Notes: generated by a model not told the origin, from the letters alone. A DNA stretch of 64,000 nucleotides from Candidatus Symbiobacter mobilis CR (GCF_000477435.1 NC_022576.1:1674001-1738000), one strand, 5' to 3'. Counted from the first letter of the stretch, positions 9,535 through 18,518 are shown. Made by a program: numbers and translations.

Positions 9535-10266
9535 CTATGCAACCTGCAAGGCACGCACCAAGGCAGCGTCGTCGGCGCCGATCCAATCGACGATCGCACG
9601 GGCGATGACAGGCCCATCGTGCCCTTGCGCCAGCCCTTGTATACATACAGCATGGCGCTGCGGCCCCAGCATGTCACGCTGCTTGTCCAGCAAAAAGGCG
9701 CTATAGCCAACCACGAACTCGGGATGCGGTTGCACGCACAGCACGGCATTGCCCACGGAAAAGGCAGCAATCGGGCAATAGTCGCTCGTAGCCAGCAGGC
9801 GCGCGCCGACGGGCAGGTCGAACACTTGATCTTGGTGGCTGGCCAGCAAAGCCAGTTCCGTGCGCCCGCCGACCATCTCCGGTTCCAGCCAGCGGTACAC
9901 CAACCTGCCCACCCCCCACCCTTGAGGAGCACGCCCGACCCGCGCCCCCATGCAGCAACCGACGAGCTGGTGCCCAAAACACACGCCGACAAGCTTTTTC
10001 CCCGTGGCCAGCAGCCCATCCACTTTGGCGCGCAGGGTGCGAATCCACGGTTCGTCGGCAAAGGCATCCGCACGGCTGCCCGTCAGCAACACAGCGTCAT
10101 AGGCATCGAAAGACGCGGGGTAGTCGTTCCGCATCGGACGAAAGACTTCAAACGCCCCCCGGTACCCGGCATCGCGCAACATGCGCAGGAACATCGGCGC
10201 GTAGCCGCCGTAGATGGGAGCGAGCGCAGGATCGAGGTCGTCGTTTTCCAGAATGCACAGGGTCAT
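9535..10266 (-). CDS. Class I glutamine amidotransferase (GMP synthase-like domain)
   Basis: Stand-alone glutamine amidotransferase-type protein of 243 residues. The catalytic cysteine lies in GVCFGHQLVG, and the His-Glu pair in VQPHPEF. Such GuaA-like single-domain proteins are common in Burkholderiales, act on unknown substrates and are often annotated only as GMP synthase homologues. They lack the ATP pyrophosphatase domain needed to make GMP. The start at 10266 is chosen because it overlaps the plsY stop by 4 bp and precedes the conserved MTLCILENDD. Translational coupling with plsY is therefore likely. Confidence 0.9.
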   Translation of the reverse strand: MTLCILENDDLDPALAPIYGGYAPMFLRMLRDAGYRGAFEVFRPMRNDYPASFDAYDAVLLTGSRADAFADEPWIRTLRAKVDGLLATGKKLVGVCFGHQLVGCCMGARVGRAPQGWGVGRLVYRWLEPEMVGGRTELALLASHQDQVFDLPVGARLLATSDYCPIAAFSVGNAVLCVQPHPEFVVGYSAFLLDKQRDMLGPQRHAVCIQGLAQGHDGPVIARAIVDWIGADDAALVRALQVA

Positions 10267-10955
10267 GGACGCTCCTTGGCGGAATCGTTTGCGGAGGCAG
10301 GCGCTGCGCCGTGCGCACGGCCCTTGCTGCCGATGCGTGGTTCCTGTCCGGCCAGCAGGCGTCGCAGATTGGCCCGGTGGCGCCAAAGAAGCATAACCGC
10401 CATGCACAGCGAGCCGAGTAGCAGTGCTACATCACGCCCCCACCACATCGCCCCCCCAACCCAATACACCACAGGCGCGAGCACTGCTGCGGCCACCGAA
10501 GCCAAGGAGGAATAGCGCGTAGCCCCCGCAACGACGAGCCAGCACAACGCCACGCCCAACCCCCATCCGAGGCTCCATCCCAGCAACACCCCCAGCGCGG
10601 TGGCCACCCCCTTGCCACCGACAAAACGGAAAAACACCGGATAGACGTGCCCCAGAAATGCCGCCACCCCCACCACGGCCACAACCCCACCGTGCAGACC
10701 AAAGCCCCCTCCCCACTGGACGACGCACGCCACCGGCAGCCAGCCTTTGGCTACGTCGAGCAACAGCGTCGCAGCGGCTGCGGCTTTCGAACCCGAACGC
10801 AAAACATTCGTCGCTCCCGGGTTGCGGCTACCGTAGCTGCGTGGGTCTGCCAGCCCCAAGGCACGGCTGATGACTACGGCGAAAGATACCGACCCCAACA
10901 GGTAGGCCAGCAGCGCAGCCAGCGCGGAGAGCAGAACCGGATCGACCGACGACAT
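10263..10955 (-). CDS. plsY: Acyl phosphate:glycerol-3-phosphate acyltransferase
   Basis: Integral membrane enzyme that acylates glycerol-3-phosphate from acyl phosphate at the start of phospholipid synthesis. Signature loops are present: GSRNPGATNVLRSG near residue 42, GGKGVATALG near 105, and GATRYSSLASV near 142. There are five or six hydrophobic spans, and the polar C-terminal tail (~30 residues) is longer than usual. The ATG at 10955 is preferred over a longer frame because the first membrane span follows directly. It is coupled to the amidotransferase by a 4-bp overlap. Confidence 0.95.
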   Translation of the reverse strand: MSSVDPVLLSALAALLAYLLGSVSFAVVISRALGLADPRSYGSRNPGATNVLRSGSKAAAAATLLLDVAKGWLPVACVVQWGGGFGLHGGVVAVVGVAAFLGHVYPVFFRFVGGKGVATALGVLLGWSLGWGLGVALCWLVVAGATRYSSLASVAAAVLAPVVYWVGGAMWWGRDVALLLGSLCMAVMLLWRHRANLRRLLAGQEPRIGSKGRAHGAAPASANDSAKERP

Positions 10956-11112
10956 GAGTACTGTGCAAGTCGCGAAGCGGCTTCTTGCAGCTCCCATCGC
11001 CCAGCGGAAAAAGGGCTGTGGGCGAGGGAAACTGACTGGAACGGCCTACCCGTAGCCGACTGCGCCGAGATTGGAAAACAGGGACTGGAGACTGTGCTCT
11101 CCCACCTGTCTG

Positions 11113-11535
11113 TTACAGCATTCCTTGGCTGAACAGTTCCAGCATCTCCAACGCAATACCGGGCTTGGCCCGGATGGCCGATACGTCAAAACCAAACTGG
11201 AAATACGGCGCGTACTTGGGCAGTTTGGCCGCGTGTTCCGGGCCGAGTTGCCGGTAGCCCATGCTCCAGTTCGCAAAATGGCGCTCGGATACGTCTTCCT
11301 CGGTCAACAGAATGGCGTTGTGGTGCCGGGGATCCTTGCAAATCCGGGAATAGGTTTCGCGCACGGAATCCTGCTCGCCTTCGAGTACCTGCAAGAAATT
11401 CCCGTGCGAATACAGCAACATCCCCGTGATGCCATTCTCGCCATTGCGGCGAACGCTGCTCTCCAGGATGGCAGGAATGGCTGCCTCGTTCTCTCCAACC
11501 AGGTCACTGACATAAATCAACTGGATCAGCCTCAT
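11113..11535 (-). CDS. BLUF-domain blue-light photoreceptor
   Basis: Single-domain flavin (FAD) photoreceptor of 140 residues. The photocycle tyrosine is in LIQLIYVSD (Tyr8), the flavin-binding asparagine in NGENGITGMLLY, the glutamine in FLQVLEGEQ, and the conserved tryptophan in ANWSMGYRQL. Short BLUF proteins signal by protein-protein contact and often control cyclic-di-GMP enzymes. Here the neighbours include a GGDEF cyclase (152 bp upstream, same strand) and several HD-GYP and EAL genes, so such a link is plausible but only inferred. It is not overlapped by other genes and probably has its own promoter. Confidence 0.95.
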   Translation of the reverse strand: MRLIQLIYVSDLVGENEAAIPAILESSVRRNGENGITGMLLYSHGNFLQVLEGEQDSVRETYSRICKDPRHHNAILLTEEDVSERHFANWSMGYRQLGPEHAAKLPKYAPYFQFGFDVSAIRAKPGIALEMLELFSQGML

Positions 11536-11686
11536 ACGAACTTCCCCCCTTGCGTTTCGACGAAAAAATTACCAAGGAATATGCCGACAACGACACCACC
11601 ACCACTACCAACGAACGCCGACATGCTTTCACATCCGTACAACGCATCTTCTGTTCACGTTGTAGGAGCGGCGGCCGCGAACAACG

Positions 11687-12748
11687 CTACGAATGCTCCA
11701 CCGTCGCGATCACACCCTCTGCGTCATACCCGCAAACCATGTTGCGGCCACTCCCTTTGGCGGCGTACAGCGCCTGGTCTGCCACGTGGAGCAGTGCTTC
11801 CGGCGTCAAAGGCTTGGTGGGTTCGCTGATGGCCACACCAGCACTGAGCGTAATGACATCGCTGGCCATGCTGCCCTCGTGGACGATGCGCAGGGCGCGC
11901 ACCCGATCCAGTACTTCGTTGGCGACCTGCATGGCGCCCGCGTAGTCCGTACCGGGGAGGATGGCGACCATTTCCTCCCCACCGAAGCGCGCTACCACAT
12001 CGTTGGGCCGACGACACACCTCGCGCAAGGTCTCCGCAACGCGGCGCAGGCAGTTGTCTCCCGCCAGATGACCGTACTGGTCGTTGTACTGCTTGAAGTA
12101 ATCGATATCGAAGAGGGCCAACGCCAGCACCGTATTGGCCCGCACCGAAGTACGCAGTTCCTGGGCAAGGCGGCTATCCAACATGCGCCGGTTGCCCAGG
12201 CCAGTGAGTACGTCTTGGTGGGCCAGCCCCATGAGTTTGCTGGCCTGCGCCTTGAGCAGGCGCTCGCGCAACACGGAGTGCGTCACATCGGTGATCTGAA
12301 TCATCGTGTAGCGCTGATCCAGCCCGTTGGCCACGCCATGCCCCATCGGGATGATTCGGATCGACTGGCGCAAGAACCTGTCCTGCCCACGTTCCGCCGA
12401 AGGCAAGAACAACGGAAAAGGCGAAGGATGCAGCGACTGCGACAGCAAAACCGGGAACCCGCTGTTGATCGCCTGCTCCAAAAACAGCAGAAAGTGGCTG
12501 TGCTGAAACTGGGGAAAGACCTCAATGAGCGTCCTGGCCAGCACATCCTGCAACTGCATCGCAGCATGCCGCAGAAACCATTGGTTGGCGAAGGCGATCC
12601 TTTTGTCCGCATCGAGCACCAGTAGCCCGAGCTGCAAATGATCCAGCGCCCATCCCGCCCACACCGGGCAAGGATACGCAACTGCGCCGGACACCCCGGC
12701 GTTCGTCGCTGCATCTATTCCCGTATTCCCCGTATTCCCCGTATTCAC
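11687..12748 (-). CDS. PAS-GGDEF diguanylate cyclase
   Basis: Predicted soluble diguanylate cyclase of 353 residues. A PAS domain (residues ~30-170) is followed by a GGDEF domain with active-site motif FGGEEM. Five residues before it is RPND, the RxxD inhibitory site, so product inhibition by cyclic-di-GMP is expected. The start is taken as GTG at 12748, which overlaps the cheC stop by 4 bp (GTGA). It begins with three in-frame copies of a 9-bp repeat encoding Asn-Thr-Gly. It is the last gene of a response regulator-cheC-GGDEF operon, so cyclase output may be tied to the chemotaxis-like pair upstream. Confidence 0.93.
   Translation of the reverse strand: MNTGNTGNTGIDAATNAGVSGAVAYPCPVWAGWALDHLQLGLLVLDADKRIAFANQWFLRHAAMQLQDVLARTLIEVFPQFQHSHFLLFLEQAINSGFPVLLSQSLHPSPFPLFLPSAERGQDRFLRQSIRIIPMGHGVANGLDQRYTMIQITDVTHSVLRERLLKAQASKLMGLAHQDVLTGLGNRRMLDSRLAQELRTSVRANTVLALALFDIDYFKQYNDQYGHLAGDNCLRRVAETLREVCRRPNDVVARFGGEEMVAILPGTDYAGAMQVANEVLDRVRALRIVHEGSMASDVITLSAGVAISEPTKPLTPEALLHVADQALYAAKGSGRNMVCGYDAEGVIATVEHS
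12720..12746 (-). repeat. Three tandem copies of a 9-bp unit at the start of the GGDEF gene
   Basis: CCCGTATTC repeated three times without mismatch. On the minus strand this encodes Asn-Thr-Gly three times, right after the GTG start. Copy-number change would keep the frame, so it would alter only N-terminal length and the spacing near the coupled stop/start. Confidence 0.8.
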
Positions 12749-13350
12749 GACGCGCTAGCCAGAAAAGCCCGGACGTTGGATTGGAGAGACGCCACGGAAT
12801 CCACGTCGAGCAGAAAGACCAGGAACCCTTTGATGGCGAGTGCATCAATCGCAAAGTCGATCTGCAAGCTCAGCACGTCTTCCCGGATTTCTTCACACTC
12901 CCCAAGCACCGAAGCCACTTGCCCCAGTTCCACCTGCGGCAACGACCCCTCGAATTGCAGATGGAGCATATCGGCGATGCCGGAGACCACCGAATTGAGC
13001 AGGATGTTGCCGATTTCGGCAAGGGCCTCCTGCTCCATTTCTCCGAGCTGTTCAAGCGGCACGTCGTCGTCCACCATCATCTGCACGAGCTGCAAACTCT
13101 GCTGCACCGGGAACATCAGCACGGCTTCGGTGTTGAACACCCCGGAAAACTCCTGCCGTACAGCGCAAATTCGCTCGGAACCATGGCCGATCAGCTCTTC
13201 GGCAACGCCCTGCTTGCTAACCATCGTGACCTTGGGCACGTTGAGCCGCACCATCGCGCCCGCAAGCTGACTGAGCGCGTGCGCCGCCTGCCCCACGCCG
13301 ACGTTAAAAACTTCGGCAAGGGCATCGAGTTCGATGTCCGACAGCGTCAT
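12745..13350 (-). CDS. cheC: CheC-family CheY phosphatase
   Basis: Predicted phosphatase of phosphorylated CheY-like regulators, 201 residues. Both active-site helices of the CheC family can be read: DALAEVFN followed 22 residues later by proline (NVP), and EALAEIGN followed 22 residues later by proline (SLP). The D/S-x3-E-x2-N pattern is complete in the first and has Glu at the first position in the second. A single-domain response regulator lies directly upstream with a 4-bp overlap and is the obvious substrate. A GGDEF cyclase follows with another 4-bp overlap. Proteobacterial CheC outside chemotaxis operons is less studied, so the substrate assignment is inference. Confidence 0.9.
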   Translation of the reverse strand: MTLSDIELDALAEVFNVGVGQAAHALSQLAGAMVRLNVPKVTMVSKQGVAEELIGHGSERICAVRQEFSGVFNTEAVLMFPVQQSLQLVQMMVDDDVPLEQLGEMEQEALAEIGNILLNSVVSGIADMLHLQFEGSLPQVELGQVASVLGECEEIREDVLSLQIDFAIDALAIKGFLVFLLDVDSVASLQSNVRAFLASAS

Positions 13351-13709
13351 GACAAAAAGTACTCGATGGCCTGACGTACGGCGGTTTCAGTCACCGGCTT
13401 CTGCACGAACGTCACCTGCAGTTCGGCTGCGCGGGCGCGGCTGCTGTCCTGAATATTTGCCGTAAGCATGGCAATGCGCGCCGTGGTATTGAACGCCCGA
13501 ATCTGTTCGACAGCATCGAAACCGCTGATGCCAGGCATATTGATGTCCATCGTGATGTAGTCCGGGGCACGTTCCCGAACCATCTCCACCGCCTGCGAAC
13601 CGTTGATGGCTTCCAGCACGACCCAGTCCGGCTGCAGCTTCCCAACCTTGGATTTGATCATCATGCGGGACACCACGCTGTCATCCACAATCAACAATGT
13701 TTGTGCCAT
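13347..13709 (-). CDS. Single-domain CheY-like response regulator
   Basis: Receiver domain of 120 residues without an output domain. Acidic pair Asp-Asp in LIVDDSVVSRMM, phospho-acceptor aspartate in YITMDINMPGISG, threonine in AMLTANIQ, lysine in TFVQKPVTE. The start at 13709 gives a standard CheY length. It overlaps cheC by 4 bp, so the pair probably forms a phospho-signal and its phosphatase. The cognate kinase is not in the immediate operon; the large hybrid kinases at 18.6 and 24.3 kb are candidates only by proximity. Confidence 0.95.
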   Translation of the reverse strand: MAQTLLIVDDSVVSRMMIKSKVGKLQPDWVVLEAINGSQAVEMVRERAPDYITMDINMPGISGFDAVEQIRAFNTTARIAMLTANIQDSSRARAAELQVTFVQKPVTETAVRQAIEYFLS

Positions 13710-13749
13710 ACGAGCTGGATCCAGTCGAATCGTTGAGGATGGGGGCATT

Positions 13750-14517
13750 ATGAAGGATTGTGGATGGGCGCCCGGTACACCCGCAATGGTGTTGTGCGCC
13801 GGACGCGGCGAGCGCATGCGCCCGTTCACCGATTCCTGCCCCAAGCCTGCGCTGGCTGTACGGGGCAAGCCGCTGCTGCACTGGCACCTGGATGCGCTGG
13901 CGCGCGCCGGGGTGGGCAGGGTCGTCTGCAACACCGCGTGGCTGGCCGAACAGGTAGTGCAGTGCGCCCTGCAATACGCCCCAGGCGCGATAACCTTCCC
14001 GTATCTGGATTGGGATGTGGTCTTCTCGCACGAGGGGCGGGATTTTGGTACCGCGCTGGAAACTGCGGGCGGAATCTGCCGCGCAATGCCTCTGCTGTTT
14101 CCGCACGCGCAAGACGGCCCGGACGACGGCATCTTCTGGGTACTGGCCGCAGACGTCTTCGCCCCCGGCTTTGCCTTTGCGCCAGACATCGTCGATCACT
14201 TCGCCCATAGCGGCCTGCTCGCGCACCTGTGGCTCGTTCCCAACCCTGCGCACCACCCCGATGGGGACTTTGGCATCGACGGTTGCCTGGCCACCCACGC
14301 CTCGCCGCGCTATACCTATTCTTCCCTTGGGCTGTATCGCCGTGCCCTGTTCGCGCCACCGTGGTGCGACATTCCCCTGGGCAACCCGGATGGCATCACC
14401 CGCAGGCTGGCAGACGTCCTGCGCCCCGCCATCGAAGCAGGCAGCATCGGCGCTACGCTGTACCCCGGTGTCTGGCACGATGTGGGCACCCCGCAGCGTC
14501 TGGCTGCGCTGGGGTGA
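13750..14517 (+). CDS. murU: MurU-like N-acetylmuramate-1-phosphate uridylyltransferase
   Basis: Sugar-nucleotide transferase with the Rossmann-like nucleotidyltransferase fold, 255 residues. The N-terminal signature is MVLCAGRGERMRPFTD followed by CPKPALAVRGKPLL. In Pseudomonas, MurU makes UDP-MurNAc from MurNAc-1-phosphate in a cell-wall recycling bypass that feeds around fosfomycin-sensitive MurA. Its usual partner kinase AmgK is not next to it here. A general glucose-1-phosphate-type transferase is an alternative. The gene is divergent from the response regulator operon with a 40-bp gap, and the start at 13750 fits the conserved N-terminus. Confidence 0.82.
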   Translation: MKDCGWAPGTPAMVLCAGRGERMRPFTDSCPKPALAVRGKPLLHWHLDALARAGVGRVVCNTAWLAEQVVQCALQYAPGAITFPYLDWDVVFSHEGRDFGTALETAGGICRAMPLLFPHAQDGPDDGIFWVLAADVFAPGFAFAPDIVDHFAHSGLLAHLWLVPNPAHHPDGDFGIDGCLATHASPRYTYSSLGLYRRALFAPPWCDIPLGNPDGITRRLADVLRPAIEAGSIGATLYPGVWHDVGTPQRLAALG

Positions 14518-14610
14518 CATGGCGCCCCTTCTTGCGTCAATGTCTCGGTCTACTCCTTCACTTGCTCCTTCGTCTATGCCAAACCCATAGCGCAACCTAG
14601 CTTCTCGCCC

Positions 14611-16023
14611 ATGACTTCGACTTTCGCTCTCAGCGTCTACGACCAACGCCGACGCGACCTTGCCCGCCGGATCGGTCCCAACGCCGTGGCCTTGCTCCCC
14701 ACCGCGCCGATGCGGCTGCGCAACCGGGATGTGGCCTATCCCTATCGGCACGACAGCGCCTTTCACTATCTATGCGGATTCGGCGAAGCCGATGCCTGGC
14801 TCGTCTTGACCACGGACGCGCACAGCACCCCGCGAACGACGCTCTTTTGCCTGCCCCGCGACCCCGAACGCGAAACCTGGAATGGCTTGCGCCTCGGCCC
14901 GGATGCAGCCCCAGCCGCCCTGGGGATCGACGAAGCCTTTGCCATCGACGTGCTTGATGCACGGATGCCCGAGCTGCTCGCGGGGCGCGAGGCCCTCTGG
15001 TACCCCTTCGGCGCAGACCACGAGCTTCGCGTCCATGCCTGGCTACGTGCAGTGCGCAACGACGCACGCTTCGGGCGACGCGGGGTTCCCAGCCCATGGC
15101 AGACCCTGGATCTCTGCAACGTCATCGACGACATGCGCTTGTACAAGACCGCGCACGAGACACGGCTGATGCGCCACGCAGCGCGGATCAGCGCCAGCGC
15201 CCATTCCCGCGCGATGCGGTTCTGCGCGCAGCAGCTCCGCGCTGGGGAAGAAGTGCGCGAGTACCACCTCGAAGCGGAATTGCTGCATGAGTTCCGCTCC
15301 TGCGGCGCGCAGGCCGCTGCGTATGAATCCGTCGTCGCCACCGGCGCCAATGCCTGCATCCTGCACTACCCTGCGGGCAGTACCCCAGTGCGCGCAGGCG
15401 ATTTGGTGCTGGTCGATGCAGGCTGCGAACTCGATGGCTACGCCAGCGACATCACGCGCACTTTTCCCGCGATCGGCACCTTCACCAGCGTGCAGCGGGA
15501 GCTATACACGCTCGTACTCGCTGCGCAGCAGGCCGCCATCGCTGCAATCCGCCCCGGCGCACGTTTCGTCCATGCCCATGAAGCCAGCGTGCGCGTGCTG
15601 TCGCAAGGAATGCTCGACCTAGGGCTACTCCGGCGCGATGTGGTGGGGACTGTCGATGACGTGATCGCACACGAGCACTACCGGCGCTTCTACATGCACC
15701 GCACTAGCCATTGGATCGGGATGGACGTGCATGACTGCGGTGCATACATGGAGCGCGGCGAACGCAGCGAGGAACCCCCTGCCCCATCGGGCACCGGGAA
15801 TGCCGCCACCAAGGAACTCCCTTCGCGCATCCTGCACACGGGGATGATGCTGACTGTCGAGCCTGGCCTGTACGTGCGCCCCAGCCCCGACGTTCCCGAG
15901 CCTTTCCACGGCATCGGCATCCGCATCGAGGACGAAGCCCTCGTCACCCCCAGCGGCTGCGAGCTGCTCACGCGCGACGTTCCCGTGCTGCCGGAAGAAC
16001 TTACCGCGCTGATGTTGCGCTGA
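14611..16023 (+). CDS. pepP: Xaa-Pro aminopeptidase (aminopeptidase P)
   Basis: Dimanganese peptidase removing N-terminal residues preceding proline; 470 residues. An N-terminal AMP_N domain (to ~170) is followed by the pita-bread catalytic domain. Metal ligands can be read in LVLVDAGCELDGYASDITRTF (two Asp), TSHWIGMDVHD (His), MMLTVEPGLYV (Glu) and GIGIRIEDEAL (Glu). An insertion of about 25 residues rich in Glu, Pro and Ser (ERGERSEEPPAPSGTGN) precedes the fourth ligand segment. In many Burkholderiales pepP neighbours ubiquinone hydroxylases; here it stands after murU. Confidence 0.95.
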   Translation: MTSTFALSVYDQRRRDLARRIGPNAVALLPTAPMRLRNRDVAYPYRHDSAFHYLCGFGEADAWLVLTTDAHSTPRTTLFCLPRDPERETWNGLRLGPDAAPAALGIDEAFAIDVLDARMPELLAGREALWYPFGADHELRVHAWLRAVRNDARFGRRGVPSPWQTLDLCNVIDDMRLYKTAHETRLMRHAARISASAHSRAMRFCAQQLRAGEEVREYHLEAELLHEFRSCGAQAAAYESVVATGANACILHYPAGSTPVRAGDLVLVDAGCELDGYASDITRTFPAIGTFTSVQRELYTLVLAAQQAAIAAIRPGARFVHAHEASVRVLSQGMLDLGLLRRDVVGTVDDVIAHEHYRRFYMHRTSHWIGMDVHDCGAYMERGERSEEPPAPSGTGNAATKELPSRILHTGMMLTVEPGLYVRPSPDVPEPFHGIGIRIEDEALVTPSGCELLTRDVPVLPEELTALMLR

Positions 16024-16075
16024 CGATGCACTGCCACGGTGGTCATGCACAGCAATACGGCGCATCCATCACGTA

Positions 16076-17641
16076 CTACCCCCCCAGATACCGTGCAACG
16101 TAGTCCTCAAAAGGCTCCTGCGGCAAAGCGTGCAGGCGTTCGTCTTCGGTGAGCGAATCCGCCACGCTGCGATCCATCCGCTCCTGCCAGAAGGGCGTCA
16201 AGGGTTGCGATTGCAGCGCAGCCGTGTGTACGCGGGCCTGTTCCAAGGCAAAGGTTGCATGACCGCCTGCCTGCTGGACGGCGTTCAGCACCCGCGCAGA
16301 AGGGGTGGAGCCGGGGTCGTCGATGCAGGCGCGCGCCGCAGCCAGCGCGTTGCGGTGCTCTTGCCCCGCATGTGCAGCATCAAGCACCTCGGCCACCGGG
16401 AGCATGTCATCGACAAGTCGGTGCGCCAGCGCGCGCATGGGGTACTCCCTGTTGTGCAATAACAAGTGCAGCCGGGGGTCTCGCCCTCCGGCGGCGACGC
16501 GATGGAGGTTTTCGTCGTTTTCCGCGTATTCCCGGGGGCTGATCGGCGGACTGGCGCGTAGCAGACATAGCAACAGGAGCGTGTCGAGAAAATGCGCCTG
16601 CTGCGCATGTACGCCAATGTCGATGAAGGGGTCGATGTCGAGCAAGCGCACTTCGACGTACTGCACGCCATGGGCGCGCAACGCTTGCGCGGGGCGCAAC
16701 CCGGCAGCGTCCGTCCTTTTGGGGCGGATCGGCGCGTACCACTCTGCCTCGGTCTGCAACACATGGGCGCTGAGCTGCTTCCATGCCGCGCCTTCCCGCA
16801 CGCCCAGGGTGGCGTAGTAGGGGTCGGGAGTGCGCACTGCCGCATCAAGTGTGCGCACGTACTCTTTCAGACTGTTGCAGCCAATGACCAGCTTGTCCTG
16901 CACGCGGTTCTGGTACCCCAGCCTGCTCATGCGCAGGCTCGTGGCCCAAGGCCCATACAGCGTGGAAGCGCCCAGCGCATGCAGCCGGGTGGAGCGCCCC
17001 TGTACGAAAGAAGCCCCCACTGCCGGGGAAGCGCCAAAGAGATACAGCACCAGCCAACCGAAACGCAGCATGTTGCGCACCAGGCCGAAGTAGCGTTCGT
17101 CGACCTCGGCACGCAGGCTCGGCTGCTGCGGACAACGCTCGTACAGCGCCTCCCAGAACGGCGCGGGCAGCGACCAGTTGTAGTGCGCGCCGGCAATGGT
17201 CTGCATTGCCTTGCCGTAGCGCAGCCCCAGCCCTTCGCGGTAGACCTGGCGGAACCGGGCTTCGTTGGTCGTTCCGTAGTGGGCGATAGGGATGTCTTCA
17301 TCCCGACCGATGCGGCAGGGCATCGACCCCGCCCACAGCCATTCGTCCCCGATGCGCCGCGCAGCGTAGCGGTGGACGTTGCGCAGAAAGTCCAGCGTCT
17401 CGCCCACGTCCGGTGCAGGCGGGGTGATGAATTCCAGCAGTGGTTCGGCGTAATCCGTCGTGATCCAGGGATGCGTTCCCTTGGCTCCCAGCGTGCGGGG
17501 GTGCGGCGTGCAGGCCAGTTCTCCCGTCGGGTCTACGCGCAGACACTCCCGCTCCCACCCCCGCAGCGCGCCGCGCAGCAAGGCGGCCATCCCTGGCTCG
17601 GACAGCAACCGCACCCCATCGCAACCGGCGCATTGCAGCAT
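16076..17641 (-). CDS. gshA: Glutamate-cysteine ligase
   Basis: ATP-dependent first step of glutathione synthesis, joining glutamate and cysteine. At 521 residues it matches the enterobacterial GshA type in length and landmarks: RGWERECLRVDPTGEL near the N-terminus, WITTDYAEPLLEFITPP, IAGAHYNWSLP in the middle and YVEVRLLDIDPF. Many betaproteobacteria instead carry a shorter, unrelated-looking ligase, so this type may have a different history. It lies 18 bp downstream of aroD and may be cotranscribed. Confidence 0.94.
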   Translation of the reverse strand: MLQCAGCDGVRLLSEPGMAALLRGALRGWERECLRVDPTGELACTPHPRTLGAKGTHPWITTDYAEPLLEFITPPAPDVGETLDFLRNVHRYAARRIGDEWLWAGSMPCRIGRDEDIPIAHYGTTNEARFRQVYREGLGLRYGKAMQTIAGAHYNWSLPAPFWEALYERCPQQPSLRAEVDERYFGLVRNMLRFGWLVLYLFGASPAVGASFVQGRSTRLHALGASTLYGPWATSLRMSRLGYQNRVQDKLVIGCNSLKEYVRTLDAAVRTPDPYYATLGVREGAAWKQLSAHVLQTEAEWYAPIRPKRTDAAGLRPAQALRAHGVQYVEVRLLDIDPFIDIGVHAQQAHFLDTLLLLCLLRASPPISPREYAENDENLHRVAAGGRDPRLHLLLHNREYPMRALAHRLVDDMLPVAEVLDAAHAGQEHRNALAAARACIDDPGSTPSARVLNAVQQAGGHATFALEQARVHTAALQSQPLTPFWQERMDRSVADSLTEDERLHALPQEPFEDYVARYLGG

Positions 17642-17659
17642 GGTTCGTCGGCACTGGGC

Positions 17660-18436
17660 CTAGCGGCCACTGCCCTTCGGATACGGGACGCCCGGCGGCT
17701 GCATGGTCTGCTGCATCTTGGCCAGTACCTCGCGCATGTCTTCGATGCGCACTTGCCCCGGCGCCGACGACGATGCCCCCACGACAAAAACCAATGCCGA
17801 CCCGCATGTCCATCCCATCCAGCGGGAGAGGGCGCCCAGCGCCCCCATCGACATCCCCGCGACCGGGATAGTCAGCACCTTGCTGGCATGGCGGGTCGCG
17901 GTCAACAGCGCCAACACATCGTCGATGGAATGCGGCATCACGGCAATCTTGGCGACATCTGCACCGCGTTCCTGCGCCAAGAAGAACTTCGCCGTCATCG
18001 CTTCCACTGACGGGGTGCGCCCGAAGTCGTGAAACGAGAGCAGCAGCCGCACCCCGTGGGTTTGCGCCACCGCACGCACTGCGGCGATTCGCTCTGCGGG
18101 CTGGCGCATTTCGTAGTCGATCCATGCGATGCCAGCATGGGCGCAAACCGCCGCGCAGAGGGCAACGATCTGCTCATCGTCGAGCGCCACGGGCTGCCCG
18201 CCCTCCACGACACTGCGCATGGTGAACAACAGAGGAATCGTCGGCGCAGCGGCTCGGATGGCCTGCGCGGTCTCGATGACAGCTTCGACATCGCCCACGT
18301 CGCCAAAATGGTCAGCCCGCCACTCCAGCAAATCGGGCCGTTTGGGAACGATCTCGCGCAACTCCGCAGCGAGTTCCTCCCGATTGCATCCCACCAAAGG
18401 CGTACACAACCAGGGGAACCCTCCGCCCGGCGCCAT
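17660..18436 (-). CDS. aroD: 3-dehydroquinate dehydratase, type I
   Basis: Schiff-base dehydratase of the shikimate pathway, 258 residues from the ATG at 18436. The frame opens 18 codons earlier at a TTG, but that extension has no family counterpart. Conserved parts: LLEWRADHF, LLFTMRS, LLLSFHDF carrying the catalytic histidine, and VAKIAVMP with the Schiff-base lysine, then GALSRW near the C-terminus. Many betaproteobacteria use the unrelated type II enzyme (AroQ), so a type I enzyme is notable. Probably cotranscribed with gshA. Confidence 0.93.
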   Translation of the reverse strand: MAPGGGFPWLCTPLVGCNREELAAELREIVPKRPDLLEWRADHFGDVGDVEAVIETAQAIRAAAPTIPLLFTMRSVVEGGQPVALDDEQIVALCAAVCAHAGIAWIDYEMRQPAERIAAVRAVAQTHGVRLLLSFHDFGRTPSVEAMTAKFFLAQERGADVAKIAVMPHSIDDVLALLTATRHASKVLTIPVAGMSMGALGALSRWMGWTCGSALVFVVGASSSAPGQVRIEDMREVLAKMQQTMQPPGVPYPKGSGR

Positions 18437-18518
18437 TCTGCGCCCCGGTTCCTCGACCCATCGACCAGCCTGCACAGCACCCTCCCGCAAAGTCGGTCAT
18501 GGTACCCGGGCGACGCAC

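Noticed and set aside
10996..11040. Hairpin CGCCCAGC...GCTGTGGGCG as terminator after the BLUF gene
   Set aside because: The stem is interrupted and no T-run follows on the minus strand.
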